Positions 15,183 to 24,599 of a stretch of DNA of 46,045 bases are shown in pieces (the first letter of the stretch is position 1; every line of letters begins with the position of its first letter). Below the pieces are notes generated by a model. It made no database searches. It was given only the letters and a program-made list of their open reading frames with translations, and had not been told where the DNA came from. The stretch is taken from contig NZWE01000021.1 of the NCBI GenBank assembly GCA_002697535.1, positions 1 to 46,045 of the forward strand. Direction: 5' to 3'. The DNA is from Actinomycetota bacterium (GTDB taxonomy: Bacteria > Margulisbacteria > Marinamargulisbacteria > GCA-2716485 > GCA-002719695). The position numbers and the translations under genes were made by a program.

Positions 15183-16652
15183 TTATTCTGCATTTAGCAG
15201 TGTTTTTGATACCGTAAATGATCTTAATAAATAATAACTACCACCACTTGTATGAGTTGTTCCAAGATCATAAGCAGTAATATCTCGATGTAAATTAATT
15301 CCAGCCGGATTTGCAGCTCCTAAAGCCGTAAATTCATTTAAAGGCCTAGAAGATTGAGCTACAAGTGCAGCACCTGCATCAGTTGAATTATCAGCTGGAA
15401 CAATAAAATCATTATCATGATAGATGATTTCATAATAAGCAGTTAGCCCTGGGTGATAATCAAAGACATCATTTTCTTTAAACTTTTGATAAAACTCATC
15501 TGTTAAAGTTGCCCCGTAATTGCCAGCAATTGCTGTATAATCTGTCATAATATCCGTTTTAAATGTATCTGTAAAAAGATCAATAGGCGCATTAGCCACT
15601 CCATCATCAATAATATTGATATCATAACCTGCTAAAACTAAATTAGTTGAGATATCAGTTATCGATTTTGTTCCATCAAAATCATCGATAACAAAGGTAT
15701 AGGTTGGATTAAAAATCGATGAAATATTTGCTTCGATATCATAAATCTCATTGTAAGCTAGTGCAACATAAGGAGCAAACCCTGGAGCAAGATAACCATC
15801 TGCAAGCATCACTGCGGCCATTCGCTGAGAAATATTGCAGGGAGGTGCGCCTGGAATAACAGCTTTTAAGTGAGCTCCATCACTACCCATGATATCAACA
15901 TAAGCACTTTCAACAGTCCCATCATCAGCTAACAGTTCTTTATGAGTAGCCATGACAGCATACCCTCCTTCAGAATAACCTGTTAGTGTAAAATCACCTG
16001 TTAAAGAAAATTGATTGGAAGAGATGCTGTCAAAGTTAAGTGCTGCCCGAATAGCATCAATGGTAGCTGATGCTAACGAAGCACCATGCATATATGGATG
16101 AAGCCCTCCTGAAGCGCCAAACCCTAAATAATCAGGCATTAACACAGCAATATTAGTTTCAGAAACAAGAGACATAAGCATGGCTGTTTCAGGCATATCA
16201 GCAATATTATGATCAATAGTAGTAGGATCAACCCCATCAAAAGCTGAAAAATCAGCATAAGTATTGGTTGGAGCATCAGCATCTAATGATGTGGTACCAT
16301 GAAGATAGACAACTAAATCCAAGTCAGTAGAGTTTCCAGGAATTAATAATTTAGCGGACGCTTTAGTAAGATTGTTTTGAGCATCAATCGTATAATAAAC
16401 AAGGTTATATTGGGTTACAGCATAGGAGGCTGCTGCAAAAATATCACCTGCTGAAGCTTCTACGGTTGCTTGAATACCTGCCATAAATGTGACAGGAAAT
16501 GAAGCCGTTGTAATAGAACCCATAGAAAGAGCCCCACGAGATGTGTCAGAATCACTAGATGAAGTATCATCTAATAAATTTCCACAGGATGTTAATAATA
16601 GCGATAAACTGAGAAAACAGGCACATAAAATGCGAAATAAATGTTTTGGCAT
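15183..16652 (-). CDS. Lipase-like alpha/beta-hydrolase lipoprotein
   Basis: 489 aa from the ATG at 16652, which has a strong AAAGGAGA site; the longer frame beginning at TTG 16670 would bury that site in the coding region. A signal sequence ends in LLLTSC (Cys23), so it is lipid-anchored. Hydrolase features: oxyanion VVYLHGTTS (about 115-122), LMPDYLGFG (171-179), nucleophile LTGYSEGGYAV (Ser227), then a probable acid in HDNDFIVP and base in TTHTSGG near the C-terminus. The pattern resembles secretory lipase (LIP)-type esterases. It is first in the operon with the barrel, fadD and TPR genes, so it probably releases fatty acids at the cell surface. Substrate is inferred. Confidence 0.83.
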   Translation of the reverse strand: MPKHLFRILCACFLSLSLLLTSCGNLLDDTSSSDSDTSRGALSMGSITTASFPVTFMAGIQATVEASAGDIFAAASYAVTQYNLVYYTIDAQNNLTKASAKLLIPGNSTDLDLVVYLHGTTSLDADAPTNTYADFSAFDGVDPTTIDHNIADMPETAMLMSLVSETNIAVLMPDYLGFGASGGLHPYMHGASLASATIDAIRAALNFDSISSNQFSLTGDFTLTGYSEGGYAVMATHKELLADDGTVESAYVDIMGSDGAHLKAVIPGAPPCNISQRMAAVMLADGYLAPGFAPYVALAYNEIYDIEANISSIFNPTYTFVIDDFDGTKSITDISTNLVLAGYDINIIDDGVANAPIDLFTDTFKTDIMTDYTAIAGNYGATLTDEFYQKFKENDVFDYHPGLTAYYEIIYHDNDFIVPADNSTDAGAALVAQSSRPLNEFTALGAANPAGINLHRDITAYDLGTTHTSGGSYYLLRSFTVSKTLLNAE

Positions 16653-16962
16653 CGAATCTCTCCTTTTCAATCTTTTATTAATAGTAAAACAGCGATAAAA
16701 CTAGACTATGTTGATAAACTGTAAATTAACGGTAAGATTCTTTATTTTTCCAATACATTTCTATCTTTTAATATCACTATATGCCCGTTATAAAGAAGTG
16801 TTAAACATATATTTATATATAATTTATATATAAGTAAACGATAATATTGTTTTTGTAAGGAATGAGATCTATAGTAAAACTAGAATAACAGAAAAATAAC
16901 ATACAAGTTTTACTTTAAATTTTTCGTTATATAAGGTGTAATAAGAAAAAAGGTGATAAAAG
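16653..16962. other. Divergent intergenic region, very AT-rich
   Basis: Separates the lipase operon (minus) from the 152-aa gene (plus). It contains the lipase-operon promoter (16776-16804), giving a leader of about 117 nt, and a run of TA-rich sequence at 16805-16835 that should melt or bend easily. No RNA gene or ORF is supported here. I see no strong promoter for the plus-strand gene. Confidence 0.5.
16776..16804 (-). promoter_or_regulatory. Promoter of the lipase-barrel-fadD-TPR operon
   Basis: Minus strand: -35 TTAACA (16804-16799), 17-nt spacer, -10 TATAGT (16781-16776). Predicted +1 near 16769, so the leader before the ATG at 16652 is about 117 nt, long enough for regulation. Confidence 0.5.
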
Positions 16963-17421
16963 ATGACACAAATAGAGGGGCACGGCCTCGGATCGATACA
17001 GAATAATGATAATAAAAACCAAAAATCACAAGCTAACAATGATTTTGATATAAACTTTGACAAAATTTTAGCAGAGTTAGTAGGTGAGCAAGAAGAGGTT
17101 CTTACTCATAAAAAAAAGAAAGCTAAACTAGATCCCAAAGAGTCAATACAAAAGCCCGTAAAAGCGTTTTATAATACGGTAGTAGAGGGTGGAATTTCTG
17201 GTGTTAATAAAAATGAGATTATTTCGAAAGAGCGCTATAAAGAATTACATAACATAACATCAGATATCATAAAGATACAGTTACCTAACTTAAATAACGT
17301 ATCCGATATAGAGCTTACAGCTATTGGGAAGAATGAACCGGTATCAAAAGAACGATATCAAGAATTAAATAATTTAGTAACGGACACTATTAAGACACAA
17401 TTACCAGATTTAGAAATTTAG
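16963..17421 (+). CDS. Orphan cytoplasmic protein with duplicated C-terminal motif
   Basis: 152 aa, no signal peptide, no recognised family. The N-terminal half is Asn/Gln/Lys-rich and probably disordered (including HKKKKAK). The C-terminal half has two copies, about 41 residues apart, of a segment beginning KNE and containing SKERY(K/Q)EL(H/N)N...D.IK.QLP(N/D)L. Start: ATG at 16963 with AAGGTGAT 8 nt upstream. It is transcribed alone, convergent with the pseudopilin gene. The repeats are alike in protein but not in DNA, so the duplication is old and under selection. Function unknown. Confidence 0.75.
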   Translation: MTQIEGHGLGSIQNNDNKNQKSQANNDFDINFDKILAELVGEQEEVLTHKKKKAKLDPKESIQKPVKAFYNTVVEGGISGVNKNEIISKERYKELHNITSDIIKIQLPNLNNVSDIELTAIGKNEPVSKERYQELNNLVTDTIKTQLPDLEI

Positions 17422-17429
17422 TGACATGA

Positions 17430-17467
17430 TTAAAATAACAAACAGTTTAGTATTAGCTGTTAGTTAT
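17430..17467 (-). terminator. Hairpin at the end of the tam-pilin operon
   Basis: ATAAC-A-AACAG (17435-17445) pairs with CTGTT-A-GTTAT (17457-17467): two 5-bp stems broken by one A-A mismatch, with an 11-nt loop. On the minus strand it is followed by TTTTAATC. It overlaps the pseudopilin stop codon and separates two convergent genes. AT-rich, so strength is uncertain. Confidence 0.4.
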
Positions 17468-17816
17468 CTTCTTCAGTAATTCTTCCTAAGATATTATCAT
17501 AATTCCATGGGGTTCCATATACTGACCCTGTCGGAACACCTTCGGGAAAAAAGTAAGTATACTGGCACATACAACCACTTTCTGGATTAGACCAATGTTC
17601 ATTAGACATTTGTATTGGATAATAACCGTTAAGAAAATTAAATAATTCAAGTTGGGTATTGATACGTGCTCTTTCAGCATCAAATCGAGATTCTCTAGCA
17701 TCATTAACATTAGATTGTAAGCGAGGAACAACAATAGCCGATAAAATACCAATAATGGTAACTACAATAAGCATTTCCATTAATGTAAACCCAAAATTGA
17801 ATTTTTTAAGAAACAT
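17460..17816 (-). CDS. Type IV pilin-like / pseudopilin protein
   Basis: 118 aa. Class III prepilin signal: a short basic leader, cleavage after Gly9 (KFNFG|FTLMEMLIVV) and Glu at mature position 5, followed by the hydrophobic alpha-1 helix TIIGILSAIVVPRL. The remaining domain is short, with FDAERARINTQLELFNFLNGYYP and PWNYDNILGRITEEDN like GspG-type major pseudopilins of type II secretion, and one CMC pair. It would be matured by a prepilin peptidase not found here. It is the last gene of the run after tamB and tamA (39-nt gap). Whether it belongs to a type II secretion, type IV pilus or competence machine cannot be told. Confidence 0.85.
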   Translation of the reverse strand: MFLKKFNFGFTLMEMLIVVTIIGILSAIVVPRLQSNVNDARESRFDAERARINTQLELFNFLNGYYPIQMSNEHWSNPESGCMCQYTYFFPEGVPTGSVYGTPWNYDNILGRITEEDN

Positions 17817-17855
17817 ATCAATATAGTATGAATTAAATTATAAAAATTGATAAGC

Positions 17856-19553
17856 CTAAAAAACATGACCTAAACCAAAGTGAATATAAAAATCAGGATC
17901 TCCTTGCGAAAAATCAATTCGAATAGGGCCAATAGGAGTATGATAACGAAGACCTATTCCATAACCTAAATTAAAATCAGCAAGAATGATACGTTGATTA
18001 AAGGCATTGCCATAATCAACAAATAAAACAGATTGAAAATTAGTTGATAATGAATAACGTAGTTCAAGATTCATTAATAAATGACGCCTACCACTAAAAA
18101 GACTATCAGCTTCATTATAACCTCGAATAGACCGAGAGCCTCCTAAGATAAAATATTCATGTTCATATGTATAAATAGATTCTTGAATAGGATAAAAAAT
18201 TCCTCCTTTAAGGCGTGAGGCTAATACTAAGTTTGAAGCAACACTACGATAATAAGAAACAGAACTAGATAAACGAGTAAAGGATAAACCACCAAGTTTG
18301 ATAAAGCCTAAATGATTACCTTGTTCGATATTAAAATAAATACGAGAACCTTGTTTCGGATCCATGCTATTCCTAATGGTTTCAAATAACATAACCATTT
18401 CATAAGAGTGAATAGAATAAGGAGAGATGTTATCTGATTCAAAAAGTTGAGAAATATTTTCAAATTTTAAATAAGAGTTAAGGCTAAAGAAGTCAGAAAA
18501 AGGAAGCATAATTCCAAATTTTTGACCTTGCCTTAAACTTCTAGTTGTTTGGTTATTAACCACTTCTTGTTTTTCTAAATTATAAAATGAAAGAGACCCT
18601 CCAATATTATATCGGTTAAACAACCAAGGTTGAGTATACCCAATAGCATAACGGTCAAATTTAATGTTAGATTCTTCTAATTGAACTTGTGTTTTTAATG
18701 TAATTAAATCACTATTTATTAAAAAATTATGACGACGATTACTAACAAACCCATAATATAGAAGTTGATCTTGCTCTAAACCAAATGATATTTTATTTAA
18801 TTTTTTTTCAACAACATTAAATTTAATTTTAATAAGGTTAGAAGAAGCCCCTTTAGAAAATTCTGGAGATGAAATACTATTAAAATACCCCAAGCGAATC
18901 AGTCTCTCACGATCTTTTCTAAGATCAAGAGAATTAAAAATCATGTCATTTTTTTGTGTCATTTCACGTATTAAAATAGCTGGCTTAATATTTTCTAGAC
19001 CAACAAATGTGATATCCTCTATCAAAACTTCAGTAACAGTAATCTGTAACGATTGTGATGCTTTATCATAAATAATGTCTGACAAATCAAAAAAATCAAA
19101 ACCAGCTTGTTTAGTCGAGAGAATAGTAGCTTGTTTTAAACGCTCAAGCGTTATGGAGTTTAAGGGAGAATTTAATAACGAAGAGAAGGCCGTATAGACG
19201 ATCGTTTTAAGTCTATCACTTGAAGCCATAACGGTAATATCATTAATAGGTAAATTTTCAGTAAGATAAAAAGAAAGGATATGATTATCATCAATAATAT
19301 CACTATTGATAGTAACTTCAGAAAAATAACCCGTTTGATAAATAGTATGGATATCAGCTTTTAGCTGCCTTAACGATGCAGTAGAATTTGATAATGTTTG
19401 CAGAGTAAGTGATTCAACCGCTTGTTGAGCTAGTGAAGAAGTTAAACCAACAAATTTAATATCGTTAATAGGTTGGGTTGTATTTATATTAGAATAAACA
19501 GAACTAACAAGTAAAAAGCAACAAATGATTACCCACTTAATATTCATAGTCAT
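17856..19553 (-). CDS. tamA: Omp85-family outer-membrane protein, TamA-like
   Basis: 565 aa, the size of TamA (577 in E. coli). A signal peptide (IKWVIICCFLLVSSVYS) is followed by POTRA-type modules: about 25-110 (IKFVGLTSSLAQQAV...GYFSEVTI), about 110-185, and about 185-260 (ITFVGLENIKPAIL...LGYFNSI). A 16-strand barrel follows, with the Omp85 signature GGSRSIRGY (about 471-479) in the channel-plugging loop, FVDYGN, TPIGPIRIDFSQG and a C-terminal Phe. The start lies within the end of tamB (17-nt overlap), so the pair is coupled; the ATG at 19547 is an alternative. With TamB it should insert outer-membrane proteins or move lipids to the outer membrane. Confidence 0.9.
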   Translation of the reverse strand: MTMNIKWVIICCFLLVSSVYSNINTTQPINDIKFVGLTSSLAQQAVESLTLQTLSNSTASLRQLKADIHTIYQTGYFSEVTINSDIIDDNHILSFYLTENLPINDITVMASSDRLKTIVYTAFSSLLNSPLNSITLERLKQATILSTKQAGFDFFDLSDIIYDKASQSLQITVTEVLIEDITFVGLENIKPAILIREMTQKNDMIFNSLDLRKDRERLIRLGYFNSISSPEFSKGASSNLIKIKFNVVEKKLNKISFGLEQDQLLYYGFVSNRRHNFLINSDLITLKTQVQLEESNIKFDRYAIGYTQPWLFNRYNIGGSLSFYNLEKQEVVNNQTTRSLRQGQKFGIMLPFSDFFSLNSYLKFENISQLFESDNISPYSIHSYEMVMLFETIRNSMDPKQGSRIYFNIEQGNHLGFIKLGGLSFTRLSSSVSYYRSVASNLVLASRLKGGIFYPIQESIYTYEHEYFILGGSRSIRGYNEADSLFSGRRHLLMNLELRYSLSTNFQSVLFVDYGNAFNQRIILADFNLGYGIGLRYHTPIGPIRIDFSQGDPDFYIHFGLGHVF

Positions 19554-22500
19554 ATCTCATGGAAAATTTGGATAAGTAATTGTCAGCATTATCAAGTTGA
19601 TTTTTATAATTTGAATAATTAAGCGATAAGTTTTTATTTTTAAGTAAATAATATGACAATTTTATTTCAGAAAGTTCCATACTGTTAGCTTGATTTGAAT
19701 TATTATCTTCTGATAGATCCATTTGAGTAGATAGATTTAAAATAAGCCGGTCTGATAAAATATGTTTCATAAACTGAAGCCCCAACGTACTATCCGTTCC
19801 AGCAATAATTTTTTCACCTAGATTATAGTTGATTTTTAAATCGTTTAAGCCAATTTGCTTAGCAAGATTTTTTTCAAGTGGACGTAATATACTACGACGA
19901 ATTAATGTATTAATTTGAGTTTCTCCAATCGTTTGAAAACCAGCTACTGAATCATCAAGATAAATTTCAGGGATTAATAATTGAAGTAATTCAGTAATAT
20001 CGGAATTAGCAGCAAGGTTAGAATCTAAAATATTTTGATTTGATATAGCATATTGTTTGATAAAGGTAAGTTCTGAAATATTATTAGGCGATTCATAGAC
20101 ACTTTCAAAAATATCAAAATATATATTTCCAATACTACTTAACGTATCATCGATCGTCATAACAATATGAGTGTATGGCAAAGACTCATTGTCAGTAACT
20201 GTCATATCATTTTCCCTAACATATAATGATTTAAGAGATAATAAAGGAGTGATAAGCGTATTTCCATTAGGATCAAGTGTGTTTGCCATATTAATACCAT
20301 TTAATACAATCGATCCGTTATTGGCATAAATTTGTTGATGAGAAGGAATTAAAATTTCAAAGTTTCTATTAAAGATAGTTAATGATCCTGTAGAGATAGG
20401 AAGTTGATTACTAATTTCAAGATTATGTAAAGGACCTCTAAATAAAAGAGGGCTATCAGTTTTGTCAAAATCTAAATCAGCAGAAATCCCAAAAAAGCTA
20501 TTTCCAAGGATAGGTCCAGAAAATAGAACATTGTCACTAATGTTAATCTTTAGGTCTAGAAAAACAGGAATAGGAAATGGTTTTTGTTTTTTTGAAAAAG
20601 AAATTTCGCTATCCGACAACTGAATAGTAGATTTAAAATTGGGAAGATCTGTATTTTGACTATCATAAAATTGTAACGGGTTATCTCCATTTAAAGGGGT
20701 AATAAGAGTCCCTGATAATGACGTATCAGTCATAGAAACATCCCCATTAAGAAATGAATTAGATACAGCAAATGATTGATCAGACATAAAGATATTAACG
20801 CTAGAAATAATAGACTCGAAATTAGTAAGATCAAAGGAGTTGAGCGTTATAGTACCTGAAAACGATGTTTCATTATTATTTTGAGATGATGATGGATTAG
20901 AATGAATCGGTGCAATCATAAGCTTAGGAAAATCGAGAACATTATCAGAGATTAAAAAAGCAGGAGCCTTAACATGGTAGGATTTTTGAGACGAAAGATT
21001 AAGAGATAAATCATGATCAGAGTTCACAAGGGTATTAATAAAAGGGTTTTCAAGTGAGCCACTAACATGAAGTAAAAGTTCTCCTGTATAATCAAGATCT
21101 GAGATAGAGTTAAACAATAAGGGAATAATAGACATGTTGTCATGACTAAGATTTAAATACAGATCTAAACCATGCGGAGAACGTGATTGTGAGTGAGGAA
21201 TAGATAGCGTTCCAGAAAGAAAATCTTGGATAGCAAAATCAGATCCAGAAAAATGAGTCTTGTTAATTGAAAGCTGATACTCTTTAGAAATAGAACCACT
21301 AATAAACGAGTTTTTAAAAGCGTATTGATTAAGGAACCCGTGATTAAAACTACATAAAAAATGAGTTGATTCATCCTTTGGTGTAAGTGAGATATCGATA
21401 GACTTAGCATCCAATAGATGAGTTGAAAAGTTAGAAAATGAAATAGCTCCATCTAACATAGGAAACATAGCGGACTCTTTATTGATTGATAAATTTCCAG
21501 AAAGATAACCATCCAATAGCTTAGGAAGCCTAAAAGATTGAGATGATGTTTTTTTACTGTGAGAGTTAATAGATTGAATAAAGTCATATTCACTTTGTGA
21601 AGAAAAAGGAGAAAGAAGAACAATAGAAGCCTCTTTATTGAAAGGGGAGGAAATAGTTAAGTCATCAAGAGATGACTGATTATAAGATAATGAGTTAGAG
21701 ATAGCTGAATTGAACGGGAGGGATACCTTTTGTAATTTAAAAATGGGGACATTATTAAAAGTGGAATTAAGACGATAAGAAAAATCACGAAAATTATAAT
21801 GATTAATACGTCCAGTAAGTAACAAAGAGCCTTTATCAATATTGGTTTTCAAGGTATGAATAGTGAAGGTAGTGTTAGATAGTGTAATGTTAGCTAAATT
21901 ATCTAAAAATGAGATATTATTAATCATGATAGTTGGCGCTGTAATATTGCCATTAAGAGTGTAGCGATTAGGTGAGTAAGAAAAATTTCCAGATACCATT
22001 GTTTCACCTGAAATAGACAAAGGGTCATCATAAAATGAAGACAGCAAAGATAAATTGAATTTAGAAGGATACATAATATCAAGAGATAGCGATGGATCAT
22101 TGATGTTAAAGTTTCCTTTTAAATTCATAATACTCTTATCTTTAAAAAGATTAAGACTATTAAAAACAATCATATGATTAGAAAATGATACCTCTGAATT
22201 AATAGAATCAAATGATAAAGCCTTTAAATCAACCTTCGCTAAATCGATATGACCATTGCCTGACAGTCCCTTACGTTTTGAATAAGTTAAGGTAGTTGAG
22301 CATTTTTTTATTGTTGCAGAAAAAGGAGAAAAAGCTTGAGGGATAACACTATTAATATAAGGAATAATACCTGTATCTATATTATTAATTGATAAATCAA
22401 AGGAAGATGTTAAATCAGGAGATAAGGTCCCTGATAACAAAAGATTAGAGTCATTTTTATGAAGTGTAAGATTTTCTAAAGATAAATGAGTGGTGTTAAA

Positions 22501-24525
22501 TTTTATGGCAGTAGCTAATTGATCATACCGTTGATTATTAAGATAAGGAGTTACAAGATTTGCATTAAGAAAACCTTGATTAGGAAAGTAAGGTAGTTGT
22601 GTTTGATGTAAGGGGTATATAGCATAACCATTTAAATTTAAAAAAGAAGAATTTTTAGAAAAATTTGATAAAGGATCAAAAAATAAAATATCATTTCCAG
22701 AGGCAGTAATTTCTAAATAATCAGAAGAAAGAGATAAATCAACTAGCAGGGGACTAATACTATCATTGATATATAAATTCCCTGATGAAATAGTAACAGC
22801 GTTAGCTGTGATAAGAATAGATCCATTATAAGCATTTAAGGATTGATTAAAAAAAGAGGTATTGGTTGATAAAACATCAATATTACCAGTGATGGTTGTT
22901 ACAGGGCCGATAAGAGTAAGAGAAATATCAATATTACCAGTAATAACAGAAGCATCAACAACACTTGTTAAAGAAAGATCCGAGAGAAAAAATTGAGAAT
23001 TAATATGAGGAGATGTCATAAGATTATTTAAACGTAAATTACCTGCTAGTAAACTGTCATAGTAAATACCTTTCTCCAAATTTAAGTCAAACACATTATT
23101 ATAAAATTTAAATTTACCATGAACATCAGTAAAATCTTGGTTAAAACAACGAATTTTATCAGAGTAAAAAGAACCTTTAGTAATGGGATTATTGAGATTG
23201 CCAAAAATACTAAGATCAATATTAGCAGGATGCTTTAAGGATAAGATATCAAGAGCTGGAAAAATAACTTCTAATTGAGCACTATCAGCATGATCACTAT
23301 TAAAAGCAAGCTCTATCCATCGGTCATTCAAATTTAAGGTACCATTAAATGTGACGGGAATTGAAGATACATTGCCAGAAATATCATTAAAGGTTAATAA
23401 GAATTTAGGGTTTAATAATGTTGTTTCAATATGCCGCTGAATATGAGTTTTAGGATGAAGTTGACGAGATTTAATACCTGTAGGCACCTGATTCGTTAAG
23501 CAAAAGCTACTATCCGTAAAACCATTTTCTTTAAATGTAGACTCAAGTTTTTTTGCTTCAGAAGCAGATAGATAAGGTTTCATAGAGCGAAAGAAATCAG
23601 CATCAAATATACCTTGAGAAATAGTTAGAGTACCATTAGCAGAGCTTATCAGTGAATCAAGGAAAGGTGTTAGGATGGTGCCATTAGTAATCTCAAATGA
23701 AATATCATACCAAAAAGGAAGTTTGGCATCAGTAGGATACTTTTTACTAGTTATGTAGCCAGTCATAGAAGCAGAACCTTGCATATTAGAAAATCCATTT
23801 TGAGGAATAACATAGGAACCCCATTTATTAATAAGCATAGAAGGCGTATCAAATTGTATTAAATAATCTTTAGAACTAGGTGTAATATATCCAGCTATAA
23901 CAAAAGGTTTTCCTGAACTCATAAGTTGGCCTTCTAAATTCAAAATTCCTTTATGAGGATTATTAAATTTTAAAGTGCCAGATAATTGTTCTATTGTCGT
24001 TTGAAAAGGAGCTATGAGAGGTTCCTTTTTCCATCCTCTGTAATCATGATAATGAAGAGAAAAATTATTAATAAAAATATTACCTAAAAATTGATTATTA
24101 TTATGAGTAGTAGCTGTTAAGGAAACATGTCGCCATTTACCATTGGCGTCACGAATAATATAATAATCGACTCCATCAAGATTAAGATGGTTAATAGATT
24201 GTAATTTATCAGTGTAGAAAATAAGTTTAAAGATATTGAATGATAGAGACGCTTTTTGAATAGATACAACATCATAAGCATCCGTATGATTAGAATCTAA
24301 AATTTGGATATTTTCAATAATAATCGAATCATAAATATTACCTCGAAGTGATTGAAAATTAGCATTAATAGAAAGCGTATTTTGAAGATAAGATTCTAAC
24401 CAGTTTTTAGCATAAGATTGAGGTAAATTACTAAATAAAAATAAGATAATTACAATGCTAATAATAGTGACAGAAAACAGAAAAATAAAAGATGCTAATT
24501 TAGCAATAAAAATAAATGATTTCAT
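19537..24525 (-). CDS. tamB: TamB-like translocation/lipid-transport protein
   Basis: 1662 aa, considerably longer than E. coli TamB (about 1259). One N-terminal membrane anchor (about 8-32, ASFIFLFSVTIISIVIILFLF) is followed by the AsmA/TamB-like NFQSLRGNIYDSIIIENI. A very long stretch of repeated beta-strand segments, consistent with the hydrophobic groove of bridge-like proteins, comes next, then the C-terminal DUF490 region with VAGFQTIGETQINTLIRRSILRPLEKNLAKQIGLNDLKINYNL. It spans the periplasm from inner to outer membrane. The overlap with tamA supports the identity. Lower similarity in the middle is normal for this family. Confidence 0.88.
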   Translation of the reverse strand: MKSFIFIAKLASFIFLFSVTIISIVIILFLFSNLPQSYAKNWLESYLQNTLSINANFQSLRGNIYDSIIIENIQILDSNHTDAYDVVSIQKASLSFNIFKLIFYTDKLQSINHLNLDGVDYYIIRDANGKWRHVSLTATTHNNNQFLGNIFINNFSLHYHDYRGWKKEPLIAPFQTTIEQLSGTLKFNNPHKGILNLEGQLMSSGKPFVIAGYITPSSKDYLIQFDTPSMLINKWGSYVIPQNGFSNMQGSASMTGYITSKKYPTDAKLPFWYDISFEITNGTILTPFLDSLISSANGTLTISQGIFDADFFRSMKPYLSASEAKKLESTFKENGFTDSSFCLTNQVPTGIKSRQLHPKTHIQRHIETTLLNPKFLLTFNDISGNVSSIPVTFNGTLNLNDRWIELAFNSDHADSAQLEVIFPALDILSLKHPANIDLSIFGNLNNPITKGSFYSDKIRCFNQDFTDVHGKFKFYNNVFDLNLEKGIYYDSLLAGNLRLNNLMTSPHINSQFFLSDLSLTSVVDASVITGNIDISLTLIGPVTTITGNIDVLSTNTSFFNQSLNAYNGSILITANAVTISSGNLYINDSISPLLVDLSLSSDYLEITASGNDILFFDPLSNFSKNSSFLNLNGYAIYPLHQTQLPYFPNQGFLNANLVTPYLNNQRYDQLATAIKFNTTHLSLENLTLHKNDSNLLLSGTLSPDLTSSFDLSINNIDTGIIPYINSVIPQAFSPFSATIKKCSTTLTYSKRKGLSGNGHIDLAKVDLKALSFDSINSEVSFSNHMIVFNSLNLFKDKSIMNLKGNFNINDPSLSLDIMYPSKFNLSLLSSFYDDPLSISGETMVSGNFSYSPNRYTLNGNITAPTIMINNISFLDNLANITLSNTTFTIHTLKTNIDKGSLLLTGRINHYNFRDFSYRLNSTFNNVPIFKLQKVSLPFNSAISNSLSYNQSSLDDLTISSPFNKEASIVLLSPFSSQSEYDFIQSINSHSKKTSSQSFRLPKLLDGYLSGNLSINKESAMFPMLDGAISFSNFSTHLLDAKSIDISLTPKDESTHFLCSFNHGFLNQYAFKNSFISGSISKEYQLSINKTHFSGSDFAIQDFLSGTLSIPHSQSRSPHGLDLYLNLSHDNMSIIPLLFNSISDLDYTGELLLHVSGSLENPFINTLVNSDHDLSLNLSSQKSYHVKAPAFLISDNVLDFPKLMIAPIHSNPSSSQNNNETSFSGTITLNSFDLTNFESIISSVNIFMSDQSFAVSNSFLNGDVSMTDTSLSGTLITPLNGDNPLQFYDSQNTDLPNFKSTIQLSDSEISFSKKQKPFPIPVFLDLKINISDNVLFSGPILGNSFFGISADLDFDKTDSPLLFRGPLHNLEISNQLPISTGSLTIFNRNFEILIPSHQQIYANNGSIVLNGINMANTLDPNGNTLITPLLSLKSLYVRENDMTVTDNESLPYTHIVMTIDDTLSSIGNIYFDIFESVYESPNNISELTFIKQYAISNQNILDSNLAANSDITELLQLLIPEIYLDDSVAGFQTIGETQINTLIRRSILRPLEKNLAKQIGLNDLKINYNLGEKIIAGTDSTLGLQFMKHILSDRLILNLSTQMDLSEDNNSNQANSMELSEIKLSYYLLKNKNLSLNYSNYKNQLDNADNYLSKFSMRYDYEY

Positions 24526-24599
24526 AGGGTTTTATATAGTGTAAATCGTAATGAACTATTTTTCCATTTAAACACAATAAAAAGTATTAAAAGTAAAAA

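Noticed and set aside
15183-16670. TTG start at 16670 for the lipase-like gene
   Set aside because: It would place the strong AAAGGAGA ribosome site inside the coding region; the ATG at 16652 sits at the right distance from it and gives a better signal peptide.
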